Source of the DNA: an uncultured Agrobacterium sp.
GTDB lineage: Bacteria; Pseudomonadota; Alphaproteobacteria; Rhizobiales; Rhizobiaceae
Assembly (NCBI GenBank): GCA_913777615.1
Contig: CAJYTK010000009.1
Location: 244,285 to 308,284, forward strand
Length of the DNA: 64,000 nucleotides
Direction: 5' to 3'
Shown here: positions 30,588 to 40,200 of the stretch, one piece after another
Position numbering within the stretch: position 1 is the first letter of the stretch
How the letters are laid out: the number at the start of each line of letters is the position of its first letter
The notes under the pieces: model-generated
Told to the model about the DNA's origin: nothing
The model's input: the letters and a program-made list of their open reading frames with translations, nothing else
The model's database searches: none
Position numbers and translations under genes: made by a program

Positions 30588-31352
30588 CTACTCAGTGGCG
30601 GGCGTTCTGAAGCGGCGAACATAATCGGTGCTGTAGAGCGCGCTTTCGCGAAAATCGGACGATGCGAGCCCGTTACCAACGAAGATCATTGCGGTGCGCT
30701 CGACTGGCTCTTCCGCAAGAAGGGATTCTATATCGGACAGCGTACCGCGAATAACACGCTCTTCCGGCCACGAGGCTCGCACGACGATGGCCACCGGGCA
30801 ATCCGCGCCGTAAAGCGGCGTCAGCTCCTCGACCACCTGCCCGATGGCATGAATGGCGAGATGGATGGCAAGTGTCGCGCCTGTCGCGCCAAAGGCCTTG
30901 AGGTTTTCGCTCTCCGGCATTTTGGACGCGCGACCGGAAACACGCGTGAGCACCAGGCTTTGCGCCACTTCCGGCACCGTCAGTTCCCGCTTCAAGGTAG
31001 CCGCCGCAGCTGCAAAGGACGGCACACCAGGCGTCACGGTGTAATCGAGCCCGAGCCGTTCCAGACGGCGGATCTGCTCGCCCATGGCGCTCCAGACGGA
31101 AAGATCGCCGGAATGCAACCGCGCTACATCCTTGCCCTCCTTCGCAGCCGCAACGAACTCGGCCTCGATCTCGTCCAGCGACAGGGCTGCAGTATCGACG
31201 ATACGTGCGCCTGCCGGGCAATAATTCAGCAGCGCCTTCGGCACCAGCGAACCGGCATATAGGCAGACGGGAGAAGCGGCGATCAGATCGCGACCGCGCA
31301 GCGTAATGAGATCTGCGGCACCGGGGCCAGCGCCGATGAAATGAACTGTCAT
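30588..31352 (-). CDS. cobM: Precorrin-4 C11-methyltransferase
   Basis: The 254-residue SAM-dependent methyltransferase has the tetrapyrrole-methylase blocks [18 protein letters not shown], the [15 protein letters not shown] loop and [12 protein letters not shown]. It converts precorrin-4 to precorrin-5 in the oxygen-dependent route. It is the last gene of the minus-strand cob run and overlaps cobE by the 4-bp ATGA type. No terminator separates it from the convergent M20 gene. Confidence 0.95.
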   Translation of the reverse strand: MTVHFIGAGPGAADLITLRGRDLIAASPVCLYAGSLVPKALLNYCPAGARIVDTAALSLDEIEAEFVAAAKEGKDVARLHSGDLSVWSAMGEQIRRLERLGLDYTVTPGVPSFAAAAATLKRELTVPEVAQSLVLTRVSGRASKMPESENLKAFGATGATLAIHLAIHAIGQVVEELTPLYGADCPVAIVVRASWPEERVIRGTLSDIESLLAEEPVERTAMIFVGNGLASSDFRESALYSTDYVRRFRTPATE

Positions 31353-31756
31353 GTCTTGTCTCCAGACGTGGCAAAGGCCACGGTAATATCGCCGACGATC
31401 ATGCGCGGCGCGATCAGTTTCGACGCTTCGCCAAGCGCTGCAAGTGCGGCTGCCTCGCTGACGCTTGGCGAACCGGCATATTTTGAGCTCAGTTCTGACC
31501 GGGTCAATGCGCGGTTCGCAGCGGCCTCGAAATCGGCCTGCGCCACCACGACGAAGGCCATGCCGAGCCGTGTTGCTGCTTCCAGCAAGGCGGGCTCATC
31601 CGCCTTGATCGGTGCCGTCGCAATAAAGTCGAACGCTACGCCGAACTTGGCAGAGGCCTGCGCGAGCGCGGCCAGGACGGCCTCCGGGCTGACACCCTTG
31701 CGGCACCCGATCCCCGCCACGATCACGGCATGTCCTTCGGTTTGACCCAGGACCAT
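31349..31756 (-). CDS. cobE: Cobalamin biosynthesis protein CobE
   Basis: The 135-residue protein matches the C-terminal domain of CbiG, which stands alone as CobE in aerobic producers. It shows the typical start [21 protein letters not shown] and the later [15 protein letters not shown]. It is needed for efficient cobalamin synthesis, but its exact reaction in the aerobic pathway is not settled. Its start lies 34 bp inside cobL and its end overlaps cobM by 4 bp, so it is tightly coupled to both. Confidence 0.88.
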   Translation of the reverse strand: MVLGQTEGHAVIVAGIGCRKGVSPEAVLAALAQASAKFGVAFDFIATAPIKADEPALLEAATRLGMAFVVVAQADFEAAANRALTRSELSSKYAGSPSVSEAAALAALGEASKLIAPRMIVGDITVAFATSGDKT

Positions 31757-32988
31757 TGCGTGACCGGCATGCCGGCACGCCAGCCCTGCATCTGCCCGAC
31801 CGGGGATGCGCGTGCAACCTCAAGCCGGATCAGGGAGCCGCCAAGCCGCGCCTGTGCCGAGAGCAGCATGGCCTCCATTTCCAGCGTCACGGCATTGGCG
31901 ACAAGCTTTCCGTCCGGCTTCAAGGCGCTGATTGCGCCCTCCAGAACCCCAGCCTCGCTGCCGCCGCCGCCGATGAATATGGCATCCGGCGTCGGCAAGC
32001 CTTCAAAGGCTTCGGGTGCGGTGCCAATCACCACGTCGAGACCCGGCACGCCGAAGGCTTGCGCATTGCGCATGGCGCGTTCTGCCCGCTCGGCATTCTG
32101 TTCAATACCGATAGCCCTGAGCGATGGGTGAGAGAGCATCCACTCGATGCCGATCGAGCCGGAACCTGCGCCTATATCCCACAGCAGCTCACCATGGCGA
32201 GGTGCGAGTGACGACAGCGTGACGGCGCGGATTTCACGCTTGGTCATCTGCCCATCATGCTCGAAAAGCGCGTCGTCCAAACCGCTGGCAAAAGGCAGTA
32301 TCCGCGCAGCCTCATCGGCAACGACCTCGATAGCAACCACATTGAGCGGGTCTATATCAGCAAAGTCAAAGTCCTTTGCCGTCGTCGCGCGGGGATTTTC
32401 GCGGGGACCGCCAAGCGCTTCCAGCAAGTGGAAAATTGACCGGCCAAAACCGGTCTCCTTCAGAAGAGCGGCAATCAGTGCCGGGGCGCTGGCATCGGAC
32501 GTGAGCGCGATGATCTTCGCACCGGACTGAAGATATGGGCGGATCAGATCGATGGAGCGCCCATGCAGGGAAATGCATTCGGTGTTCTGCAACGCCCAGC
32601 CGAGCCGCGAGGCGGCAAGCGAAATAGCCGACGGGGCTGGATAGGTGATCACTTCACCCGCATCGATGTGTCTCAGCAATGACACCCCGACGCCATGGAA
32701 AAACGGATCGCCGGAAGCCAGCACACAGACCTTTCTGCCCCTGAGCGCCACGACATCCGTCATGGCGACATCGAAGGGGACAGGCCAGGGGCGGGGCTCG
32801 CCTTTGATCGCACCAGAGACCAATCCGAGATGGCGCTTGCCACCGAAGACGACCTCGGCATTTTCGATGGCCTGGATGGCATTTGCCGGCAAACCGGCAA
32901 GACCATCCTCGCCGATACCGACGATGGAAAGCCAAGGCACAAGTTTTTCGCTGGCGACAGAGGATATTCCGTCATATTCAACGGCCAT
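31723..32988 (-). CDS. cobL: Precorrin-6Y C5,15-methyltransferase (decarboxylating)
   Basis: The product, about 421 residues, fuses two modules as in other aerobic CobL proteins. The N-terminal tetrapyrrole methylase begins PWLSIVGIGEDGL, and the C-terminal CbiT-like Rossmann methyltransferase has LLWDIGAGSGSIGIEWM and the IFIGGGGSEAG block. It methylates C5 and C15 and decarboxylates the acetate at C12, giving precorrin-8X. I place the start at the ATG complementary to 32986-32988, with GGAG six bases ahead; ATG codons up to 33018 are possible. Either way it overlaps or abuts the start of the oppositely oriented cobK. Confidence 0.94.
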   Translation of the reverse strand: MAVEYDGISSVASEKLVPWLSIVGIGEDGLAGLPANAIQAIENAEVVFGGKRHLGLVSGAIKGEPRPWPVPFDVAMTDVVALRGRKVCVLASGDPFFHGVGVSLLRHIDAGEVITYPAPSAISLAASRLGWALQNTECISLHGRSIDLIRPYLQSGAKIIALTSDASAPALIAALLKETGFGRSIFHLLEALGGPRENPRATTAKDFDFADIDPLNVVAIEVVADEAARILPFASGLDDALFEHDGQMTKREIRAVTLSSLAPRHGELLWDIGAGSGSIGIEWMLSHPSLRAIGIEQNAERAERAMRNAQAFGVPGLDVVIGTAPEAFEGLPTPDAIFIGGGGSEAGVLEGAISALKPDGKLVANAVTLEMEAMLLSAQARLGGSLIRLEVARASPVGQMQGWRAGMPVTQWSWVKPKDMP

Positions 32989-33766
32989 GACACGCTCCAT
33001 CCTCATTCTCGGCGGCACGGCGGATGCCCGTCTTCTGGCCGGAAAGATTGCCGACGAATCCGGCTACCGGATTTTGCTGTCCATGGCGGGCCGTACCAAG
33101 GAACCGGCGAAGCAACCCGTGCCGGTTCGCGTTGGCGGCTTTGGCGGCGCAGCTGGACTGAAGACCTTCCTCACCGAGGGAGGCTTCGATCTGCTGGTGG
33201 ATGCGACCCACCCTTACGCGGCGCGGATTTCCGCCAATGCTGCCGAGGCGGCTAGGCTGACCGGCGTGCCTCTGGTCTCGCTGTCGCGTCCGGCCTGGGT
33301 CGAAGAAAAGGGCGACCGATGGGAAAGGGTTGGCAGCGTGGAGGAGGCGGTGACCGCCTTGGGGAGCATCCGCCGATACGCCTTTCTGGCGCTTGGTCGG
33401 CAAGAGCTTTTGCCCTTTGAAACCGCACCCCAGCACAGCTATCTGATCCGCAGCGTCGACCCCGTGGAGCCGCCACTTGCCGTGCCGAATGCGCGCTACA
33501 TGACGGCCCGAGGACCCTTTGCGCTTGCAGACGAAATCGCCATGTTGAAGGGAAACGATATCGACGTCATCGTTTCGAAGAACTCCGGCGGCGCAGCGGC
33601 CTATGCGAAAATCGAAGCCGCACGCGTTCTCGGCATTCCGGTCATCATGATCGACAGGCCACCCCGCCTGCAATCCAGTGCCATAGGCATGGAAGTGCTG
33701 GATATCGAGACTGCGCTGACCGCCATCCGCCATCAGCTTTCCCTTCTGGAAAAACGCGGCGAATAG
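32987..33766 (+). CDS. cobK: Precorrin-6A reductase, embedded antisense
   Basis: The 259-residue NADPH-dependent reductase begins SILILGGTADARLLAGKIA and keeps family blocks DLLVDATHPYAARISANAAEAA, RYMTARGPF, VSKNSGGAAAYAKIEAAR and MIDRPP. It reduces precorrin-6A to 6B. It is the only plus-strand gene inside the minus-strand cob run and fills the whole gap between cobJ and cobL. Its ATG (32987-32989) shares a CATG with the cobL ATG, and its last 34 bp overlap cobJ. No upstream Shine-Dalgarno sequence is obvious, and any promoter must lie inside cobL. Confidence 0.94.
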   Translation: MTRSILILGGTADARLLAGKIADESGYRILLSMAGRTKEPAKQPVPVRVGGFGGAAGLKTFLTEGGFDLLVDATHPYAARISANAAEAARLTGVPLVSLSRPAWVEEKGDRWERVGSVEEAVTALGSIRRYAFLALGRQELLPFETAPQHSYLIRSVDPVEPPLAVPNARYMTARGPFALADEIAMLKGNDIDVIVSKNSGGAAAYAKIEAARVLGIPVIMIDRPPRLQSSAIGMEVLDIETALTAIRHQLSLLEKRGE

Positions 33767-34506
33767 ACCAGAGACGGCTGGTCCTGACGGTCGATAATGC
33801 GTGTCTCGACCGACCCGACAATGATGCAGGTCGCCATATCCGCCATATCGCTCGACGCTTCCGATAGGGGCACGACGCGCATACGCTCATCGGCGCGCCC
33901 GGCAGCGCGGCCGAAAATCACCGGCACCGAGCCCGGCAGGTGCGCCCGCAGCACATCGAAGGCCGTTGCCAGTTGATGCGGTCTTGCCTTGCTGACGGGA
34001 TTGTAGAAGGCCATGACGAAACCGGCTTCAGCTGCGGCCACCAACCGCTTTTCGATCAGCGACCATGGTTTGAGATTGTCGGAGAGCGAAATGGCGCAGA
34101 AATCGTGACCGAGCGGTGCGCCCGCCCGTGCCGCGACAGCGAGCATGGCCGTCACCCCTGGCACAACCGAAAAGTCGATGTCGCGCCATTCGGCAGGACC
34201 GTTCTCAATTGCCTCGCAGACCGCAGCCGCCATGGCGAAGACACCTGGATCGCCGCCTGAGACGACGCAGACCTTTCCGCCAGATGCGGCCAATGTCAGC
34301 GCGGCCTCGGCGCGGGAAATCTCTTCGCGATTGTCCGATGCGTGACGCCGCTGATCCGGACGCAGCGACAGCCGGTCGAGATAGGGAATGTAGCCGAAGA
34401 AATCTTCCGCCGCATCCACCGCAGCCAGCGCCTCCGGCGTAATCTGCGAAAGGCTTCCCGGCCCCAGACCAACGACCGTCAAACGTCCGGTGGAGGACGA
34501 GCTCAT
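33733..34506 (-). CDS. cobJ: Precorrin-3B C17-methyltransferase
   Basis: The 257-residue tetrapyrrole methylase carries out ring contraction with C17 methylation, giving precorrin-4. Visible blocks are LTVVGLGPGSLSQITPEA, VVSGGDPGVFAMA, VVPGVTAMLAVAARAGAPLGHDF and MAFYNPVSKARPHQL. Its start overlaps cobI by 4 bp and its end overlaps the convergent cobK by 34 bp. Confidence 0.95.
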   Translation of the reverse strand: MSSSSTGRLTVVGLGPGSLSQITPEALAAVDAAEDFFGYIPYLDRLSLRPDQRRHASDNREEISRAEAALTLAASGGKVCVVSGGDPGVFAMAAAVCEAIENGPAEWRDIDFSVVPGVTAMLAVAARAGAPLGHDFCAISLSDNLKPWSLIEKRLVAAAEAGFVMAFYNPVSKARPHQLATAFDVLRAHLPGSVPVIFGRAAGRADERMRVVPLSEASSDMADMATCIIVGSVETRIIDRQDQPSLVYSPRFSRRES

Positions 34507-35282
34507 GCAGGCTCTCCCGCCGGGCGATCCTTCCAGCCGGGCACGAGAACCAGAGAGAAATAGGGAGCGGGTGACTCGTCGCGCTCGATCAGGCGCATGG
34601 CATGTCCATTGGCCATGGTGCCGCGTTCGACATAGAGCGCGCCTTCCAGCTTACCTGCCTTTTCCAGCGCGCGGCGGATTTTCGGCAGGTTGCGACCGAC
34701 CTTCATGATGACAGCGCCATCCGTACCCGAGAGCCGCTCGAAAAGCGCATCCTCATTCAACGTACCCGGCAGGACGCTCAAGATATCGTCGCCCTGCACC
34801 AGCGGCAGTCCGGTCATCGACCAGCAGCCGGACATGGCCGTGATCCCCGCCACCACCTCCGCCGGATAATTCGGCGCAAGTCGAAGATGCAGATGCATAT
34901 AGGAGCCGTAGAAGAGCGGATCGCCCTCAGAGAGCACGGCCACGGTGCGTCCGGCATCCAGATGAACGGCGATATCGCGTGCCGACTGATCGAAAAAGGC
35001 AGCGATCGCGCCGCGATAGTCGTCACCGTTCTTGTCGCTTTCGACCGTGACCGGATAGACGAGCGGCATTTCCAGCGTACCGGGCCGGATGAAGCTTTCG
35101 ACGATGCCGCGGCCATTGCCCTTGCTGCCGCGCTTGCAGAAAAAGGCGATCACATCCGCAGTCTCGATGGCACGCACGGCCTTCAGCGTCAGAAGATCGG
35201 GATCGCCCGGACCGGTCCCGACGCCGATGACCTTGCCCTTCAACGCCTTTTCCGGTGTGGGATCGTAAAGTGCGGCACTCAT
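34503..35282 (-). CDS. cobI: Precorrin-2 C20-methyltransferase
   Basis: The 259-residue methylase makes precorrin-3A. It shows GVGTGPGDPDLLTLKAVRAI at the N terminus, VLSEGDPLFYGSYMHLHLRL, VVAGITAMSGCW and the GTMANGHAMRL ending region typical of CobI/CbiL. It sits in the coupled run cobH-cobI-cobJ with 4-bp overlaps on both sides. Confidence 0.95.
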   Translation of the reverse strand: MSAALYDPTPEKALKGKVIGVGTGPGDPDLLTLKAVRAIETADVIAFFCKRGSKGNGRGIVESFIRPGTLEMPLVYPVTVESDKNGDDYRGAIAAFFDQSARDIAVHLDAGRTVAVLSEGDPLFYGSYMHLHLRLAPNYPAEVVAGITAMSGCWSMTGLPLVQGDDILSVLPGTLNEDALFERLSGTDGAVIMKVGRNLPKIRRALEKAGKLEGALYVERGTMANGHAMRLIERDESPAPYFSLVLVPGWKDRPAGEPA

Positions 35283-35911
35283 AGGCCAGCCCTCGCAACG
35301 GCATTGACGGCGGCAGCCGTCATGGCGGAGCCGCCCATGCGGCCCTTTACGATAGCATAGGGAATGCCGAGCGTGCTGTCTTCCAGCGCATCCTTCGATT
35401 CCATTGCCCCAACAAAGCCCACCGGCATGCCGATGATCGCCGCAGGCCGCGGGGCGCCTCTTTCCAGCATTTCCAGGAGATAGAACAACGCCGTCGGCGC
35501 ATTGCCGATGGCAACCAAAGCGCCGTCGAGATGATCGGCCCAGAGATCGAGTGCGGCGGCTGAGCGGGTATTGCCGATGGTCTTTGCCAGCTCCGGTGTG
35601 CGCGGATCGCGCAGCGTGCAGATGACGGCGTTGCCGGCCGCCAGACGCGCCCGTGTGACGCCATGCGCTACCATTTCCGCATCGCAGAGAATGGGCTTTC
35701 CAGCGGCTAGCGCGCCGCGTGCGGCTGACACGAAATCCGCAGAAAAGCGAAAATGCCGGGCCGCCTCGACCTGTCCGCAGGCATGGATCATGCGAATGGC
35801 AATATCCGCCTGTTCGGGCGTGAAGGCGGTAAGATCCGCTTCCTCACGGATGATGGCAAAGGAGCGCTCATAGATCGCATCGCCATTGCGGATATAGTCG
35901 TAAGTCGTCAT
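35279..35911 (-). CDS. cobH: Precorrin-8X methylmutase
   Basis: The 210-residue isomerase moves the C11 methyl group to C12 to form hydrogenobyrinic acid. It has the family pattern YDYIRNGDAIYERSFAIIREEADL with RMIHACGQVEAARHFRFS (the active-site His), then the IIGMPVGFVGAMESK block. It is joined by 4-bp overlaps to cobG upstream and cobI downstream. Confidence 0.95.
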   Translation of the reverse strand: MTTYDYIRNGDAIYERSFAIIREEADLTAFTPEQADIAIRMIHACGQVEAARHFRFSADFVSAARGALAAGKPILCDAEMVAHGVTRARLAAGNAVICTLRDPRTPELAKTIGNTRSAAALDLWADHLDGALVAIGNAPTALFYLLEMLERGAPRPAAIIGMPVGFVGAMESKDALEDSTLGIPYAIVKGRMGGSAMTAAAVNAVARAGL

Positions 35912-37281
35912 GTCTCGTCCTGTCGGAGCGCCGCAATAACCCTGTCCTTGCCCAATCGGACAAACAGGCTGCGGGCATTTTCTCCGGGCTTATGTTCTTT
36001 TTCATAGAGGCGGGCAAGCCGGGAAAGCCCGGCCTGCGCTTGAGAGCCAGCCAAAATCGCGTCCGAGGGCGCCGAAACCTTGGCCTTATAGCCAAAGGAG
36101 AGGCCGCTAGCTGTGCCGGAAAAGGCAAGAAGGGCGGGCGCTGGATGGGCGCACCCCTTGCCGCAACCGGAGAGGTGCAGCGTTAAGGAGCCATCCAGCA
36201 TATCGCGACACTCTTTGGCGGCAAACGCGGCCAGCGATTGAACCGAGATGAAGGCCGATGCGCACGCGGGCGCCCCGGCACAAACGGCGATGGAAGAGCG
36301 CGTATCGCCATCGCTGACGACGAAGCCGGCACTCTCGGCGTAATCGAGAAGGGCGTTACATGCGTCGTTTTCGCCCACCGCATAGAACGCATGCTGCGGC
36401 CCGGGCCTGATGGATTGGACATCGATATCACGCGCCTTCCTGCAAAGGGCAGACAGGGCATCCGAGGTGATCTGTCCGAATGCGGGCGCGATGACGGCAG
36501 CAGATAGATTATCGTTCAAGGGCCAAAGCCTGCGCTGGTCTGCGCGCTTTTTCGTATCCGCATGTCTGGTTGAGGTCAGGGCAGTGGGCGGGACAGGCGA
36601 AAGACGATCCCCACACACCGCATGCACCGTCGCCCTATCCAAATCACGGCCCCGCACATCCGGCCCCCGTTCGGCGAGGTGGACGAGAAGATCGATGACG
36701 CAATCGGCAGCATCATGAGTTTGGACTGCCCCGGCGAGCAGCGCCTTGTCTTCCGTACCACCCAGCATCAGATGCCAGACAATGCCAACCTCATGCTGGA
36801 TAGCCTTCAGCCGAATATCGGCAAGCAACCCACCCATCGAAACCATACCATCGCCATCGACGATCACCGACATCTTGGGCGCGAGCTTGGCATCAAGACC
36901 GAGTGCTGCGGCCCTTTGACTGATCCGATCGAGGATCGGCGCGGGATTGGCGACCTCACTGCCGTCGATCCCGGCAATCGGCGACATTTCCACCGCAAGG
37001 CCTAGGCGCAAAGGAAGGTCTAGTGCGAGCACATCGCGCTCCAGCAGAACAGCGCTTTCGGCGGTCAGCCCACGAAACTGAAGGCTGCCGCGCGCAGTGA
37101 CGTCGAGAAGGCCGTTGCCGTGACGGTGTGCGAGAGCGGAAAGGGAATCGAGAGCAGACGGCGCAAGACCATCAGTGAAAGCCACGCGCGACAACAGACC
37201 GTCGCCGGTCTGCATCGGTGCGGACAGGGCAGGGCAGGCGCCACGGCGGGAAAAGGGCTGCACGGAAGGAAGCGGGTTCAA
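35908..37281 (-). CDS. cobG: Precorrin-3B synthase
   Basis: The 457-residue protein is related to sulfite/nitrite reductases and uses O2 to make precorrin-3B, which marks this as the aerobic pathway. It begins RRGACPALSAPMQTGDGLLSR. The [4Fe-4S] cysteines appear in CAGAPACASA (about residue 335) and SGCGKGCAHP (about 370). Two ferredoxin-like half-domains are visible around residues 20-90 and 240-310. Start and stop codons overlap cobN and cobH by 4 bp each. Confidence 0.93.
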   Translation of the reverse strand: MNPLPSVQPFSRRGACPALSAPMQTGDGLLSRVAFTDGLAPSALDSLSALAHRHGNGLLDVTARGSLQFRGLTAESAVLLERDVLALDLPLRLGLAVEMSPIAGIDGSEVANPAPILDRISQRAAALGLDAKLAPKMSVIVDGDGMVSMGGLLADIRLKAIQHEVGIVWHLMLGGTEDKALLAGAVQTHDAADCVIDLLVHLAERGPDVRGRDLDRATVHAVCGDRLSPVPPTALTSTRHADTKKRADQRRLWPLNDNLSAAVIAPAFGQITSDALSALCRKARDIDVQSIRPGPQHAFYAVGENDACNALLDYAESAGFVVSDGDTRSSIAVCAGAPACASAFISVQSLAAFAAKECRDMLDGSLTLHLSGCGKGCAHPAPALLAFSGTASGLSFGYKAKVSAPSDAILAGSQAQAGLSRLARLYEKEHKPGENARSLFVRLGKDRVIAALRQDET

Positions 37282-40200
37282 GCCGAAACCCTCGCCGATG
37301 GTGCCACCGATGACCGTGGTGCGATCAGCATCTCCAGTTCCGCATCCACCGCATTGCGGCGGCTGTGCCAGAGGTTGCGGTGGCGCGCGGAGAGGAAGCG
37401 CTCGGCCATCAACTCCGCTGCTTTCGGGTTCTCCCGCAGGATGAAGTCGCGCACCTCCTCATTGCCGAAATAGGCATCATAGACCGCTTCGATCAGCGAT
37501 GAGGAAACGGCTTGCGTGGTTTCGGCAAAACCGATCAACCGGTCGACGGTCTCGGCAAATTCGGCGGCACCACGCGGGCCGTGGCGCAGCTGCCCGGCAA
37601 TAAAGCGCGGATTGATCGCGCGGGCGCGCACGACCCGGGTAATCGCCTGCGCGATAGATCTGGCACGCGGGCGGGCGGGATCGGTCGTGTCGAGCGCCAC
37701 CACATCCGCTGCCTGCCCAAGCTTGGCCTTGGCAGCGGCAAAGCCGCCGATGAAGGCGACGTCCGACGAGCCATCCAGCAGATCGCGCCCCGGATCATCA
37801 CCGGTATGAACTAGAAGCTCGGCGCGTCCGACCTGGCGCGCAAACCCCGCATCAACAACGATCTCCAGCCCATCGGGCCCGCCAAAGGCGTGGCTTGCGG
37901 CATCCAGATAGGCTTGGCCCAGCGCCTCGCGCTCGTCCCAGTCCCCATGCGCAATAGCGTCTTCGATACCCGCGCCATAGGTGCCAGGGGCCGACCCGAA
38001 GATGCGTGCCGGCACATGACCAAGAGAGGCTGCCTCCTCAGCGAGCGGATTGTCGCCTGGGGACTCTTCCCGCGCCGCGATAGCCCTTGCCGCCGCATCG
38101 AGAAGCGCGATGAGAGCCGGAAACATATCGCGAAATAGGCCGGAAATGCGCAAGGTCACATCCACACGCGGGCGCCCGAGCGCTGCGGGCGGCAGAACCT
38201 CGATGCCGTTCACCCGGCCGGTCGCCTGATCGTAGATCGGACGCGCGCCCATCAGATGCAGCGCCTGTCCGACATCTTCGCCGCCATTGCGCAAAGACGC
38301 AGAGCCCCAGAGATCGAAGACCAGATGGCGCGGCCAGTCGCCATGGCTTTGCAAATAGTGGCGCAGCACCTCTTCGCCTGCGGCCTTGCCCAGCTCGAAG
38401 GCGGTCGGCGTTGGCATGGTGCGCGGGTCGGCAGCGTAAAGATTGCGCCCTGTCGGCAGCACGTCCAGCCGTCCTCGGGCTGGCGCGCCGGAAGGGCCGG
38501 GCAAAATGTGGTGGCCGTCCAGGGCGGCGAGCAGCGCTGCCTTCTCGCGGATCGCACTCTCGCGCCTCAGAGAATCCGGCTCATCATCCGCGCAGCGCCC
38601 AAAGACATGCTGGCCGTCCTTAATGGCGAAATCCTTCAGATCGCACAAAAACGCATCGATCCGCGTCAGCGCCGAATCCGCATCCTCCTCCACACCGATA
38701 CCGGCATCAGCGGCAAGCCCCGTCTCGAAGGCCTTTTCGACAATCAGCTTGGCCAGACGATCGCGGCGGCGGCGATCGAGCCCATCGGCCTGGGCATACT
38801 CATCGACCAGCTGTTCGAGTGCAGCCTGCTCCGGTGAAAGACCGGCGGACACTAGAACGGGCGGAATGTGCCCGATAGTGAGGGCGGCAATGCGCCGCTT
38901 GGCAACGGCAGCTTCCCCCGGATTGGAAACAATGAAGGGATAGATGACCGGCAGCGATCCGGTGACGATCTCCGGGAAACAGGCTTCCGACAATGCGACC
39001 GTTTTCCCGGGCAGCCATTCCAGCGTGCCATGCGCGCCGACATGGATGATGGCATGGGCGTCGCAATCCTGCTGCATCCACGCGCCGAAGGCGGCCAGCG
39101 CATGACGCGGCGGCAAGGCCGGATCGTGATAATCCACCCGCCTGTCCGCCCGCCGTCCACGATCCGGAGCAAGCGCGACAGTGACAGACCCAAAGCGGGC
39201 GGCACGGAACTGGAAGGATCCTTCGATAACGGCCTCATCGTCAGCCGCGTCACCCCAGGCGGACGTAATGGCGGTGCGGGCGGCAATTGGGAGACCGTCC
39301 AGAAAGTGGTGGTAGCGAGACATCGAAATACTGGCGCTCTCGGCCTTGATCCGATCCAGCAACGCTCTTGCCGTTTCCGGAATATCGCCAACCGCATAGC
39401 CCGCATCACGTAGGTCGCGCAGCATCTCCAAAACACTTTGCGGCACATCGAGACCGACTGCATATCCGGTGCGACCGGGTGCAGCACCCGGATAGTCCGG
39501 CATGAGGATAACGAGACGCCTCTCCGCCACCGGCGTCTGCGTCAACCACAGATGGGCAGCGATTCGGTCTGCGACCTGGGCCACACGATCCGGCTCTGGA
39601 GCATTGAGCAGTCCTTGGCGCCCGGTAAGGTCGGACTGCTTGAAGGAGATGGCACCGGCCAGAATCCGGCCATCCAGTTCCGGCAGGACCACATGCATGG
39701 CAAGATCCGATGGGTTGAGGCCGCGCATGTTCTCAGCCCAGGCATCGCGCCGCGTCGTGGCCATGATGACCTGGAAAACCGGCACGCCAAGCCGGTCGAA
39801 CAGGCTTTTGCCGTTCTCATCCGTCTGGCTGGCGAAGGCCGTTGCGGCGATGATGGCCGCAGGCTTCAGCGGTGCCAGCGTGTCTTCCAGAAACAGAATC
39901 GCCTCACCATCCTTCAAGCCACTGACGAAAATCGGCAGGGGGGCAAAGCCGCGGTCCTTCAGCGCCTCAAAAAGCACATCGATGGCCGCGGCATCGGCTG
40001 CCAGAAGCATGGAACGGTAAAAGAGAATGGGCAGCCTTGGAGCATCAGGCCGAAAAGCGGAGAGCGCTTGAGCAAGATCGACCTCGCCAAGGCCTGGGAT
40101 ATAGAAGCCGGATTTCGGCAGAGGCTCTGGCTCGACATCCGGCCAGACGCCTTCCTTGGCAAAAGCGGTGAGGCCTTCGCAAAGACGGCGCATGTTCTGC

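Noticed and set aside
32645-32986. Extended cobK start using the open frame beginning at 32645
   Set aside because: The extra 114 residues are antisense to cobL and have low-complexity Ser/Pro/Thr composition. The conserved CobK N terminus starts at 32987.
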